This document shows, in pieces, positions 1 through 5,730 of a stretch of DNA of 9,564 bases. This stretch comes from Chloroflexota bacterium (GTDB taxonomy: Bacteria; Chloroflexota; Limnocylindria; Limnocylindrales; CSP1-4): contig JAKAMV010000317.1 in the NCBI GenBank assembly GCA_021812735.1, positions 1-9,564 of the forward strand, written 5' to 3'. The notes under the pieces were generated by a model. It saw only the letters and a program-made list of their open reading frames with translations, was not told the origin of the DNA and ran no database searches. Numbering within the stretch: the first letter of the stretch is position 1; each line of letters begins with the position of its first letter. A program made the position numbers and the translations under genes.

Positions 1-273
1 CCGGGACTCACCTGGCTCGGCCTCGAGCCCAAGATCGCGGCGGGCACCACCGCGCTCGCGGTGTTCTTCTCGTCCCTCTCGGGCTTCGCCGGCCATGCCG
101 CCCTGGGAGGCATCGATCCGCGCTTCACGCTCTCCATGGCGGTGCTGGCCGGGGCAGGCTCGCTGGCGGGGTCGCACGTGATGCAGACGCGACTCACCGG
201 CGCCCAGCTCAAGCGTCTGATCGGCGTGCTCCTCTGGGTGATCGCGCTGAAGATGGCGCTCGATCTGCTGTGA
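1..273 (+). CDS. TauE/SafE-family membrane permease, C-terminal fragment
   Basis: This is the last 90 codons of a gene that begins before the window. It is open in frame 1 from the first base and stops with TGA at 271-273. The fragment contains the C-terminal half-repeat typical of the TauE/SafE (DUF81) family: a KIAAGTTALAVFFSSLSGFAGH stretch (shown in pieces here: KIAAGTTAL, then SSLSGF), a hydrophobic segment with a GAGSLAGSHV glycine-rich turn, and a final membrane helix ending ALKMALDLL after the basic QLKRLIGVLL segment. Family members are inner-membrane carriers, several linked to export of sulfite, sulfoacetate or related organosulfur anions; the true substrate cannot be read from a fragment. 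The next gene starts 134 nt downstream on the same strand. The family call is good; the substrate is unknown. Confidence 0.8.
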   Translation, partial: PGLTWLGLEPKIAAGTTALAVFFSSLSGFAGHAALGGIDPRFTLSMAVLAGAGSLAGSHVMQTRLTGAQLKRLIGVLLWVIALKMALDLL

Positions 274-407
274 TGCGACGTCCGATCCGTCCGCGCGTGT
301 GGGCCGCGGCACGACGGTGCCCGGCGCGTCACGGGTGTCCCTCGCCACCCTGACGGCCGCCCCGGCGTCCCGCCTCGTTCACCGTTGTTCGTTCGGAGGA
401 ATCTCTC

Positions 408-1520
408 GTGTCCACCACCCTGTACGCCGAGGAAGCGGCGGCCGCCGCATCGCAGGTGCGGCTGCGCGGCTTCCACCCCGGCTGGTATGGCGCCGTCATG
501 GGAACGGCCATCGTCGGGATCATCGCCTACCAGGACCCCGGGCAGATCGCCGGCCTGGGCGATCTCGGCAGGGCCTTCGGTGTCGCCATGGTCGCGCTGT
601 CGGCCGTCCTGGCGGTCCTCCTCGGGATCCCCTACGTCGCGCGCTGGATCCAGCACCCCGACGCGGCACGCCAGGACCTGGCCAACCCGGTGGCCGGTGC
701 CCTGTACGGCACGTTCCCGGGCGGCATCCTGGTGCTGGCGGTCGGAATCGCCACGGTCGGCCCGTCGATCGGGGCGCCCGGCGACGTCACGCTGACCGTC
801 GGCGTGCTGGCGGCCATCGGGCTCGTGCTCGCCTTCGCCGTCAGCGTGCTGTTCGCCCACCTGCTGTTCGTGACGCATCCGGTCGGTCCGGAGGTCTCCA
901 ACGGGGCCTGGTTCATCCCGCCCGTCGTCAACATCGTGGTGCCGCTGGCGCTCCTGCCGCTGGTGCCGCACGTGGCCCCATCCGATGCCGCGCTGCTGAT
1001 CTTCGCCTCGTACGCCTTCTGGGGCATGGGCTTCGTGCTCTTCGTGCTGGTCGCGTCGCTGCTGTACGACCGGCTGATCTTCCACCCCCTGCCCGCCGCC
1101 CCGCTCGCGCCGTCGCTGTGGATCGGCCTGGGGCCCATCGGCGTGGGCAGCCTGGCACTGCTGCGCATCGCGCAGGCCGGGGCGCCGCTGTGGGGTACGG
1201 CGGCCCCGGTGGTCGGCGTGCTCTCGTCGCTCATGGCCACGGCGCTCTGGGGTTTCGGCCTCTGGTGGCTCGCCTCGGCGGTGCTGCTGCTTGCCGCGTA
1301 CCTGCGGCGAGGAGAGCTGCCGTATGGGCTCGGCTGGTGGGCGTTCACGTTCCCCCTCGGAGCGTACACGGCCAGCACGCTTGCGCTGGCGCGCAACTGG
1401 CACGTGGGCCTGCTGGAATCCGTGGCGGTGGCGCTGTTCGTGCTGCTGCTGGGCTTCTGGGTGGTGGTGAGCGCGGGCACGCTGCGGGCGATGGCCAGTG
1501 GCGAGGTCTGGCGGCGGTAG
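408..1520 (+). CDS. TDT / SLAC1-TehA family anion channel or transporter
   Basis: Encodes a 370-residue integral membrane protein, the usual size for the tellurite-resistance/dicarboxylate transporter (TDT) family, which includes TehA, yeast Mae1 and Ssu1, and plant SLAC1. Visible family hallmarks are FHPGWYGAVMGTAIVG near residues 22-37, NPVAGALYGTFPGG at 93-106, SNGAWFIPPVVNIVVPL at 164-180, PSLWIGLGPIGVGS at 235-248 and WWAFTFPLGAYTAST at 310-324. About ten hydrophobic helices are evident and no signal peptide is needed. The GTG start at 408 is preceded by GGAGGA at 395-400 with a 7-nt spacer, which decides the start. Known substrates of the family include malate, sulfite, nitrate and chloride. 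The TauE/SafE and MOT1-type neighbours make an inorganic sulfur or oxyanion substrate plausible, but that is inference from context. The 60-nt gap to the next gene suggests possible co-transcription. Confidence 0.85.
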   Translation: MSTTLYAEEAAAAASQVRLRGFHPGWYGAVMGTAIVGIIAYQDPGQIAGLGDLGRAFGVAMVALSAVLAVLLGIPYVARWIQHPDAARQDLANPVAGALYGTFPGGILVLAVGIATVGPSIGAPGDVTLTVGVLAAIGLVLAFAVSVLFAHLLFVTHPVGPEVSNGAWFIPPVVNIVVPLALLPLVPHVAPSDAALLIFASYAFWGMGFVLFVLVASLLYDRLIFHPLPAAPLAPSLWIGLGPIGVGSLALLRIAQAGAPLWGTAAPVVGVLSSLMATALWGFGLWWLASAVLLLAAYLRRGELPYGLGWWAFTFPLGAYTASTLALARNWHVGLLESVAVALFVLLLGFWVVVSAGTLRAMASGEVWRR

Positions 1521-1580
1521 ATTCCGCCCACCGGCGCCTGCTGACGCCCACTGTTCGACGCCGGAGGTGACGGTGGCCGA

Positions 1581-2855
1581 ATGGACGTCCCCGCGGATGC
1601 CCGCGCAGTGACCGCGTCCGCGGTCCCAGGCCGCCGAGCGGCCGAGGCGGGCAGCTTCCGGTTCGACCGGCTGGAGCTGTCCGGGGCCCTCGCCGATCTG
1701 GGCGTGTTCGTCCCGATCGCCATCGCGCTCATCATCAGGAACGGGCTGTCGCCGACGGCGGTGCTGCTGCCGGCCGGCCTGCTCTACGTGGCGGTGGCGT
1801 GGCTCTACCGCCTGCCCGTACCGGTCCAGCCGCTCAAGGCGTTCGGCGCCATCGCGATCGCCGCAGGGATCGGGCCGGGCGGGATCGCCGCGGGCGCCCT
1901 GCTCATGGGCGCGATCTTCCTGGTCCTCGGCGCGAGCGGCCTGCTCGACCTGGCCGCGCGGGTGTTCCCGACGGCCATCATCCGGGGCGTGCAGCTCTCG
2001 GTCGGGCTGCTGTTCCTCGAGATCGCGTGGGGCCTGGTCAGCGCGCCGCCTCGACCCTTCCTCGACGCCGGGGCGCCGTCGGGCTACCTGGTCGCCGCCA
2101 CGCTGGTCGTGATCCTCGGCGCGCTGCTCCTGCGGCACCGGCCGATCACACTCGGCCTCGTGGCTCTGGCCGTCCTGGTGGCGGTGTTGCGCTTCCCCGC
2201 CGCCTGGCACCTGGGTCCGACGCCGCTGGCCATGCCGCACCTCGATCTCGCGACGTTCGCCACGGCGTTCATCGTGCTGGTCGTGCCCCAGCTGCCCCTG
2301 ACCTTCGCGAACAGCTGCCTCGCGACGGCCGATGCGGCCGGGGTCTACTTCGGCGAGCGGGCGGCGCGGGTGCGGCCGGGTCGGCTGGCCATGAGCCTGG
2401 GTGCCGCCGATCTCCTGGCCGGCGCCATCGGCGGCATGCCGGTCTGCCACGGCGCGGGCGGCATGACGGCGCATGTGACGTTCGGGGCCCGCACCGGCGC
2501 GGCGCCGCTCATGATCGGGACAGCGCTCCTGGTCGTGGCGGTCACACTCGGGGCGAGCCTGAGCGGCCTGCTGGCCGGCTTCCCGTTGCCCGTGCTCGCG
2601 GGGCTGCTGTCCGTGGCCGGGATCCTCCACATCGCCCTGCTGCGCGACCTGCGGGGCACGGTCGCCTGGGCGCTCGCGCTCGGGGTGGGGGTCGTGGGCG
2701 TCACGGTGAACCTCGCCGTGTCGGTCACGATCGGGCTCGTCGCATGGTGGGGTATCCGGAGCCTCGAGGTCCTGCGCGCGAACCGGGGCGGCGACCCGGC
2801 GGGCGGCGTCGGTGCCCTGCCGGAATCCGGCGTTGGCGACGGAGGCGACGCCTGA
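1581..2855 (+). CDS. MOT1-like molybdate/sulfate transporter
   Basis: A 424-residue polytopic membrane protein of the SulP-related MOT1 type (MFS_MOT1). Characteristic motifs are GALADLGVFVPI at residues 35-46, PVQPLKAF at 81-88, QLPLTFANSCLAT at 237-249 and GGMPVCHGAGGMTAH at 284-298 followed by FGART at 301-305. In plants and algae MOT1 proteins import molybdate with high affinity; bacterial relatives are annotated as putative sulfate/molybdate transporters, so molybdate is the best guess but not proved. Roughly ten or more hydrophobic segments span residues 34-392; the N-terminal 25 and C-terminal 30 residues are hydrophilic. The ATG start at 1581 follows GGAGGTGA at 1563-1570 with a rather long 10-nt spacer; an in-frame GTG at codon 10 is an alternative start. 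It lies 60 nt after the TDT gene on the same strand, and the mer promoter follows. Confidence 0.85.
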   Translation: MDVPADARAVTASAVPGRRAAEAGSFRFDRLELSGALADLGVFVPIAIALIIRNGLSPTAVLLPAGLLYVAVAWLYRLPVPVQPLKAFGAIAIAAGIGPGGIAAGALLMGAIFLVLGASGLLDLAARVFPTAIIRGVQLSVGLLFLEIAWGLVSAPPRPFLDAGAPSGYLVAATLVVILGALLLRHRPITLGLVALAVLVAVLRFPAAWHLGPTPLAMPHLDLATFATAFIVLVVPQLPLTFANSCLATADAAGVYFGERAARVRPGRLAMSLGAADLLAGAIGGMPVCHGAGGMTAHVTFGARTGAAPLMIGTALLVVAVTLGASLSGLLAGFPLPVLAGLLSVAGILHIALLRDLRGTVAWALALGVGVVGVTVNLAVSVTIGLVAWWGIRSLEVLRANRGGDPAGGVGALPESGVGDGGDA

Positions 2856-2904
2856 TTCGACGAGCGCACCGGTTCGGAACATTCCCGAGGCCGAGGTCAA
2901 GGTC

Positions 2905-2933
2905 TTGACGCCGGAGGCATGAGCGCGTACGGT
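2905..2933 (+). promoter_or_regulatory. Predicted promoter of the mer operon
   Basis: A TTGACG -35 hexamer at 2905-2910 is separated by exactly 17 bp from TACGGT at 2928-2933. The second hexamer has the TAnnnT form common in -10 elements of GC-rich bacteria. Transcription would start near 2940, inside the palindrome described next and about 32 nt before the first mer gene. The region also has a lower GC content than its surroundings. This is a consensus-based prediction. Confidence 0.6.
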
Positions 2934-2939
2934 ATTTGC

Positions 2940-2955
2940 ATACGCGTACGCGTAT
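2940..2955. promoter_or_regulatory. Perfect 16-bp palindrome, predicted operator of the ArsR-type repressor
   Basis: ATACGCGTACGCGTAT is its own reverse complement. It sits at the expected transcription start of the mer operon, 16 nt before the start codon of the HMA gene. Its AT ends framing a GC core (ATA...TAT) fit the general shape of ArsR/SmtB-family operators. A degenerate direct copy, GCGCGTACGGTAT at 2923-2935, overlaps the -10 element about 19 bp upstream and may be a second half-site. Binding here would block initiation, consistent with repression by the operon's own ArsR-type product. The protein-site pairing is inferred from position. Confidence 0.6.
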
Positions 2956-2971
2956 CTTATGAGGCGATCTG

Positions 2972-3259
2972 ATGACAACCGAACCGCTCGTGTACATCGA
3001 CCTGGGCGTGGGCGGCATGACCTGCGACGATTGCGTCCACCATGTCACCGCGGCGCTCGAGTCCGTCCCGGGCGTCCGCCGCGCCGAGGTCAGCCTGGCG
3101 GCACGCCAGGCGATCGTCGAGGCGAGCCCCGACACTGCGGTCGAGACGCTGACCACCGCCGTCCGAGCCAGCGGGTACAACGCGTTCCTGCGCCGGCGCC
3201 GCCCGGCCGAACTCGGGGAAGGCGGGTCAGCACCGTGGAGCTCATCGGATGACGAGTAA
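2972..3259 (+). CDS. Stand-alone cytosolic HMA-domain metallochaperone (MerP/NmerA/CopZ-like)
   Basis: A 95-residue protein consisting of one heavy-metal-associated domain, with the metal-binding loop GGMTCDDC (Cys18 and Cys21) and the late GYN motif (Gly68-Tyr69) typical of the fold, at about residues 6-74. A charged, low-complexity tail of roughly 20 residues follows. There is no signal peptide, so unlike classical periplasmic MerP it should act in the cytosol. Because the merA two genes downstream lacks an N-terminal HMA domain, this protein most likely takes its place and delivers Hg(II) to the MerA active site. A CopZ-like copper role is the alternative. The ATG at 2972 follows TGAGG at 2960-2964 with a 7-nt spacer. 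The 3' end overlaps the ArsR-type gene by 11 nt, which implies translational coupling. Confidence 0.85.
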   Translation: MTTEPLVYIDLGVGGMTCDDCVHHVTAALESVPGVRRAEVSLAARQAIVEASPDTAVETLTTAVRASGYNAFLRRRRPAELGEGGSAPWSSSDDE

Positions 3260-3635
3260 TCTGCCGATCGCCGCCTCGCGCGGCACGCCGCTCGACCGAC
3301 CGGAGGCGCTGGCCACGTTCTTCCAGGGCCTGTCCGACCCGACCCGGGTGCGCATCCTCGAGCTGCTCGCCGAGCGGCCACGTACCGTGACCGAGCTGCA
3401 GGCCGACCTCGGGATCGCGCAGGGCCGCCTCTCGAGCCATCTCGCCTGCCTGCGCTGGTGCGGCTACGTCGTGGCCATGGCGGAGGGACGGTACAACCGC
3501 TACCAGCTCGTGGATTCCCGGGTGCGCGAGATCCTGGCGTCCGCCGAGACGATCGTGCGGCAGAACGCGGCCCGGCTCGGCTCCTGCCTGGTGCTGGCGA
3601 CCGAAGCCGTCGGGAGCGCCCCCGAAGAAGTCTGA
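3249..3635 (+). CDS. ArsR/SmtB-family metal-responsive repressor, CmtR-like (probable mer regulator)
   Basis: A 128-residue winged-helix repressor. The DNA-binding helix-turn-helix spans about residues 46-74 (TVTELQADLGIAQGRLSSHL then ACLRWCGYV), after the typical LSDPTRVRILELL segment at 28-40. The recognition helix carries Cys67 and Cys71 (C-x3-C), and a third cysteine, Cys113, lies in the C-terminal helix. This is the layout of the Cd/Pb sensor CmtR of Mycobacterium tuberculosis (C57, C61, C102), and surrounding sequence such as SHLxCLRxCG and VVAxxEGR also matches it. Mercury-sensing ArsR-type regulators occur in actinobacterial mer operons, so here the ligand is probably Hg(II), with Cd(II) or Pb(II) possible. 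The start ATG overlaps the HMA gene by 11 nt; GGAG at 3236-3239 is a modest ribosome site. It probably autoregulates the operon through the palindrome at 2940-2955. Confidence 0.85.
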   Translation: MTSNLPIAASRGTPLDRPEALATFFQGLSDPTRVRILELLAERPRTVTELQADLGIAQGRLSSHLACLRWCGYVVAMAEGRYNRYQLVDSRVREILASAETIVRQNAARLGSCLVLATEAVGSAPEEV

Positions 3636-3682
3636 CCCGGCAGCAAGCAGGCAGCGCCGGCCCGACTTGCCTGCGTCGAGCC

Positions 3683-3690
3683 GGAGGAGG
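3683..3690 (+). promoter_or_regulatory. Ribosome binding site fixing the merA start
   Basis: GGAGGAGG lies 6 nt before the GTG at 3697. An in-frame TTG at 3667 lies upstream of this site and would add ten residues (LPASSRRRIP) that do not look like the N-terminus of a flavin reductase, so GTG 3697 is preferred. Confidence 0.7.
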
Positions 3691-3696
3691 ATTCCA

Positions 3697-5124
3697 GTGT
3701 CCGTTCCGTACGACCTCTGCATCGTCGGTTCCGGATCGACCGCGTTCGCGGCGGCGATCAGGGCGAGCGACCTCGGCGCGCGGGTGACCATGGTCGAACG
3801 GCGCACCCTCGGCGGCACCTGTGCCAATCGTGGCTGTCTCCCGTCCAAGAACCTCATCGAGGCCGCCCGCATCGTGCACGAGGCGGCGCATCCGCGCTAC
3901 GCGGGCCTGGCGCCCACCACGATCGAGGTGGACTTCCCGACCCTGGTGCACCAGAAGGACGAGGTCGTCCACGCCTACCGGGCGAAGAAGTACGCCTCGG
4001 TCGCGGACGGCATGGCCGACCTCGAGATGCTCGAGGGCGATGCCGCCTTCGTGTCGCCCGGCGCCATTGCGCTCGCCGGGCGCACGATCGAGGCGGACCG
4101 CTTCCTGATCGCCACCGGCAGCCGCCCGCGGATCCCGCCGATCCCGGGCCTGGAGAGCGTTGCGTACCTCACGAGCGATCTGCTCGACGCCGACGAGGCG
4201 GGGCGCCTGGCCCAGCTTCCCGCGTCGCTTGTCGTCCTGGGCGGTGGGTACATCGCCGTGGAGCTCGCCCAGCTCTTCGCGCGGCTGGGCAGCCGGGTGA
4301 CGGTCGTGGCCCGCTCGGAACTCCTGCGGGGCTATGAGCCGGACCTCGGGCGGACGCTGGCGGAGACCTTCCGCGCGGAGGGGATCGACGTCCTCGAGCA
4401 GACGCGGGTCACGCGCGTCTCCGCCGACGGGCCCGCGGTGGCCGTCGCGGTCGAGACGCCCGCGGGCGGGCGCACCCTGCGCGCAGAGCGGCTGCTCGTG
4501 GCCACCGGACGCGAGCCCGCCACCGACGGGCTCGGCCTCGAACATGCGGGCGTTGCGATCGGCCCGGGCGGCGTGGTGACCGTCGATGCGGAGCTGCGCA
4601 CGAGCCAGCCCCATGTCTGGGCGGCCGGTGACGTGATCGGGTTCCAGCACGGGTCACAGATGGCGACGCCGGTCGGGGCCCGGCAGGGCCGCATCGTGGC
4701 CGAGAACGCCTTCGCCGACGCGCACCGCCGCTTCGACGGGACGGTCATCCCGCGGGCGATCTTCACCGATCCCCCGATCGCCGTCGTCGGGCTCAGCGAG
4801 GCCGAGGCAGGGGCGCGTCATCTCCCCGCGGTGACCGCCACCACTCCCCTCGGGTACGTGCCCCGCGCGGGCGCCATCCACAAACCCGAGGGCCTGGTCA
4901 AGTTCGTCGCGTCGACCGTCGACGGACGCGTGCTGGGCGTCCACGCGATCGGCGAGTCGGCGCCAGAGTTCATCCACGAGGCCGCGATGGCGCTGCGGTT
5001 CAGGGCGACCCTCGATGACTTCGTGGACCTCATCCACGTCTATCCGACCATGGCCGAGGCGCTCAAGATCGGTGCGCAGGCCTTCAGCCGGGACGTCTCG
5101 AAGCTTTCCTGCTGCGCGGAGTGA
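3697..5124 (+). CDS. merA: Mercuric reductase lacking the N-terminal HMA domain
   Basis: A 475-residue class I pyridine nucleotide-disulfide oxidoreductase that reduces Hg(II) to Hg(0) with NADPH. Domains in order: FAD-binding Rossmann motif IVGSGSTA at residues 9-16; redox-active GGTCANRGCLPSKN with Cys42 and Cys47; NADPH-binding LGGGYIAVE at 181-189; second FAD motif AAGDV at 309-313; and a dimerisation domain from about 355. Two features separate it from dihydrolipoamide dehydrogenase. The C-terminus is KLSCCAE, with the vicinal Cys472-Cys473 pair that passes Hg(II) to the active site. The dehydrogenase's catalytic His (HxHPT) is replaced by Tyr449 (HVYPT), as in known MerA. The HMA domain often fused in front is absent and seems to be supplied by the small gene at 2972-3259. 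It follows the ArsR-type gene by 61 nt and is last in the operon. Confidence 0.93.
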   Translation: MSVPYDLCIVGSGSTAFAAAIRASDLGARVTMVERRTLGGTCANRGCLPSKNLIEAARIVHEAAHPRYAGLAPTTIEVDFPTLVHQKDEVVHAYRAKKYASVADGMADLEMLEGDAAFVSPGAIALAGRTIEADRFLIATGSRPRIPPIPGLESVAYLTSDLLDADEAGRLAQLPASLVVLGGGYIAVELAQLFARLGSRVTVVARSELLRGYEPDLGRTLAETFRAEGIDVLEQTRVTRVSADGPAVAVAVETPAGGRTLRAERLLVATGREPATDGLGLEHAGVAIGPGGVVTVDAELRTSQPHVWAAGDVIGFQHGSQMATPVGARQGRIVAENAFADAHRRFDGTVIPRAIFTDPPIAVVGLSEAEAGARHLPAVTATTPLGYVPRAGAIHKPEGLVKFVASTVDGRVLGVHAIGESAPEFIHEAAMALRFRATLDDFVDLIHVYPTMAEALKIGAQAFSRDVSKLSCCAE

Positions 5125-5125
5125 C

Positions 5126-5153
5126 GTTCACCAGTTGTTCACCCGCGTTCACC
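5126..5153 (+). promoter_or_regulatory. Triple GTTCACC direct repeat, Pho-box-like regulator site
   Basis: Three identical heptamers GTTCACC start at 5126, 5137 and 5147, so they are 11 and 10 bp apart, one helical turn each. This matches the architecture of the PhoP-type Pho box described in Streptomyces: 11-nt direct-repeat units whose conserved part is GTTCACC. A possible -10 element, TAGAAC at 5175-5180, follows without a recognisable -35, as expected for an activator-dependent promoter. The array lies just behind the merA stop codon and would control the SPW-repeat gene. The repeats are certain; the binding protein is inferred. Confidence 0.6.
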
Positions 5154-5187
5154 GGAGCCTCCACCTTCGGCCGGTAGAACAGTCGCA

Positions 5188-5194
5188 GTTCACC
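5188..5194 (+). repeat. Fourth GTTCACC copy
   Basis: Another exact GTTCACC begins 41 bp after the third, close to four helical turns, and lies near the transcription start predicted from TAGAAC at 5175-5180. It also forms an imperfect inverted repeat with GGTAGAAC at 5173-5180. It may be an additional binding site of the regulator that uses 5126-5153. Confidence 0.4.
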
Positions 5195-5238
5195 GAGGAA
5201 GGGTTCCCCGGGGCGGGAAGGCTCGAAGGAGAGTCGCC

Positions 5239-5601
5239 ATGGGTACGCAGAAGACGCTCAGCTGGGTCGTGGTGCTGGCCGGGATCTGGGAGGTGGTCGC
5301 CCCCTTCGTGCTGGGCTACACGGTCACGACCGCGGCGCTCTGGGACGCGGTGATCGTGGGGGCCGTGCTGATCGTCCTGGGTGCCTGGGCTGCGCTCTCC
5401 AACCAGGAAGGCACCGATCGCGGGCTCGACTGGCTCAACGCGCTGGTCGGGCTCTGGCTGATCGCGGCGCCGTTCGTGCTCGGCTACACCGGGATCGCGG
5501 CGGCGCTCTGGAATGACGTCGTCGTGGGCATCATCGTGGCCGTCGTCGCCGGGTACGCGGCGGTTGCGCTCGGGCAGCGGCAGCACCCGCAGACGATGTG
5601 A
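5239..5601 (+). CDS. SPW-repeat membrane protein
   Basis: A 120-residue membrane protein built of two tandem SPW-type repeats, residues 8-53 and 64-109. Each has a helix opening with W, the core (V/I)APFVLGYT, an AALW(D/N) turn, and a second helix beginning DxVIVG or DVVVG. The repeats remain similar at DNA level, for example around TTCGTGCTGGGCTACAC and TTCGTGCTCGGCTACAC, indicating an internal duplication. The loop between the repeats is hydrophilic (SNQEGTDRG). Four transmembrane helices are expected. The ATG start follows AAGGAG at 5226-5231 with a 7-nt spacer. SPW-repeat proteins are widespread in actinobacteria and their relatives, and their function is unknown to me. It is preceded by the GTTCACC array and ends in front of a hairpin facing a convergent operon, so it appears to be a single-gene transcription unit. 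Confidence 0.85.
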   Translation: MGTQKTLSWVVVLAGIWEVVAPFVLGYTVTTAALWDAVIVGAVLIVLGAWAALSNQEGTDRGLDWLNALVGLWLIAAPFVLGYTGIAAALWNDVVVGIIVAVVAGYAAVALGQRQHPQTM

Positions 5602-5621
5602 CATCACCCCGGGGCCGGCCT

Positions 5622-5643
5622 GGCGCGGTGGGCACACCGCGCC
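5622..5643. terminator. Strong hairpin between convergent genes
   Basis: GGCGCGGTG at 5622-5630 and CACCGCGCC at 5635-5643 form a perfect 9-bp stem with a GGCA loop, 20 nt after the SPW gene stop codon. Flanking TCACC at 5604-5608 and GGTGA at 5644-5648 could extend it. No U-tract follows on either strand, so it would be a non-canonical terminator or an RNA-stabilising structure. Confidence 0.5.
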
Positions 5644-5698
5644 GGTGACCCCGGAATCCGAAAGGCGAGCGGATCGACCGCGACCGCGATCGCCTCCA

Positions 5699-5730
5699 GC
5701 AGCCCCGGTCAGCCCCCTGGCCGGGGCTGC
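5699..5730. terminator. 10-bp inverted repeat over the response-regulator stop codon
   Basis: GCAGCCCCGG at 5699-5708 pairs perfectly with CCGGGGCTGC at 5721-5730 across a 12-nt loop. The stop codon of the minus-strand response regulator (5709-5711) lies inside the loop. The position at the end of that operon suggests transcription termination or mRNA 3'-end protection. There is no T-rich tract. Confidence 0.45.

Noticed and set aside
377..393. Complete Pho box upstream of the TDT gene
   Set aside because: Only one exact GTTCACC is present; the next unit (GTTCGTT) is degraded, so it is mentioned but not annotated.
299..1570. 423-codon plus-strand frame overlapping the TDT gene
   Set aside because: Arg/Gly-rich shadow frame with no ribosome site or domain; the TDT frame has GGAGGA and all family motifs.
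1799..2908. Plus-strand frame of about 370 codons overlapping the MOT1-like gene
   Set aside because: Arg-rich shadow in another frame of an evident membrane protein gene.
2940..2955. Palindrome as a transcription terminator of the MOT1-like gene
   Set aside because: It lies downstream of a good promoter and immediately before a start codon; an operator fits better than a terminator.
3667..3696. TTG at 3667 as the merA start
   Set aside because: It lies before the strong ribosome site GGAGGAGG; the added residues are not part of a flavin reductase fold.
2725..4650. Very long minus-strand open frame (over 600 codons) opposite the mer genes
   Set aside because: It is a composition effect of GC-rich DNA: its product is full of Arg/Gly/Pro with no recognisable domain, and it runs opposite three genes with clear families.
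3697..5124. Dihydrolipoamide dehydrogenase or glutathione reductase instead of MerA
   Set aside because: The C-terminal vicinal cysteines (SCC) and replacement of the catalytic His by Tyr449, together with the HMA and ArsR neighbours, favour mercuric reductase.
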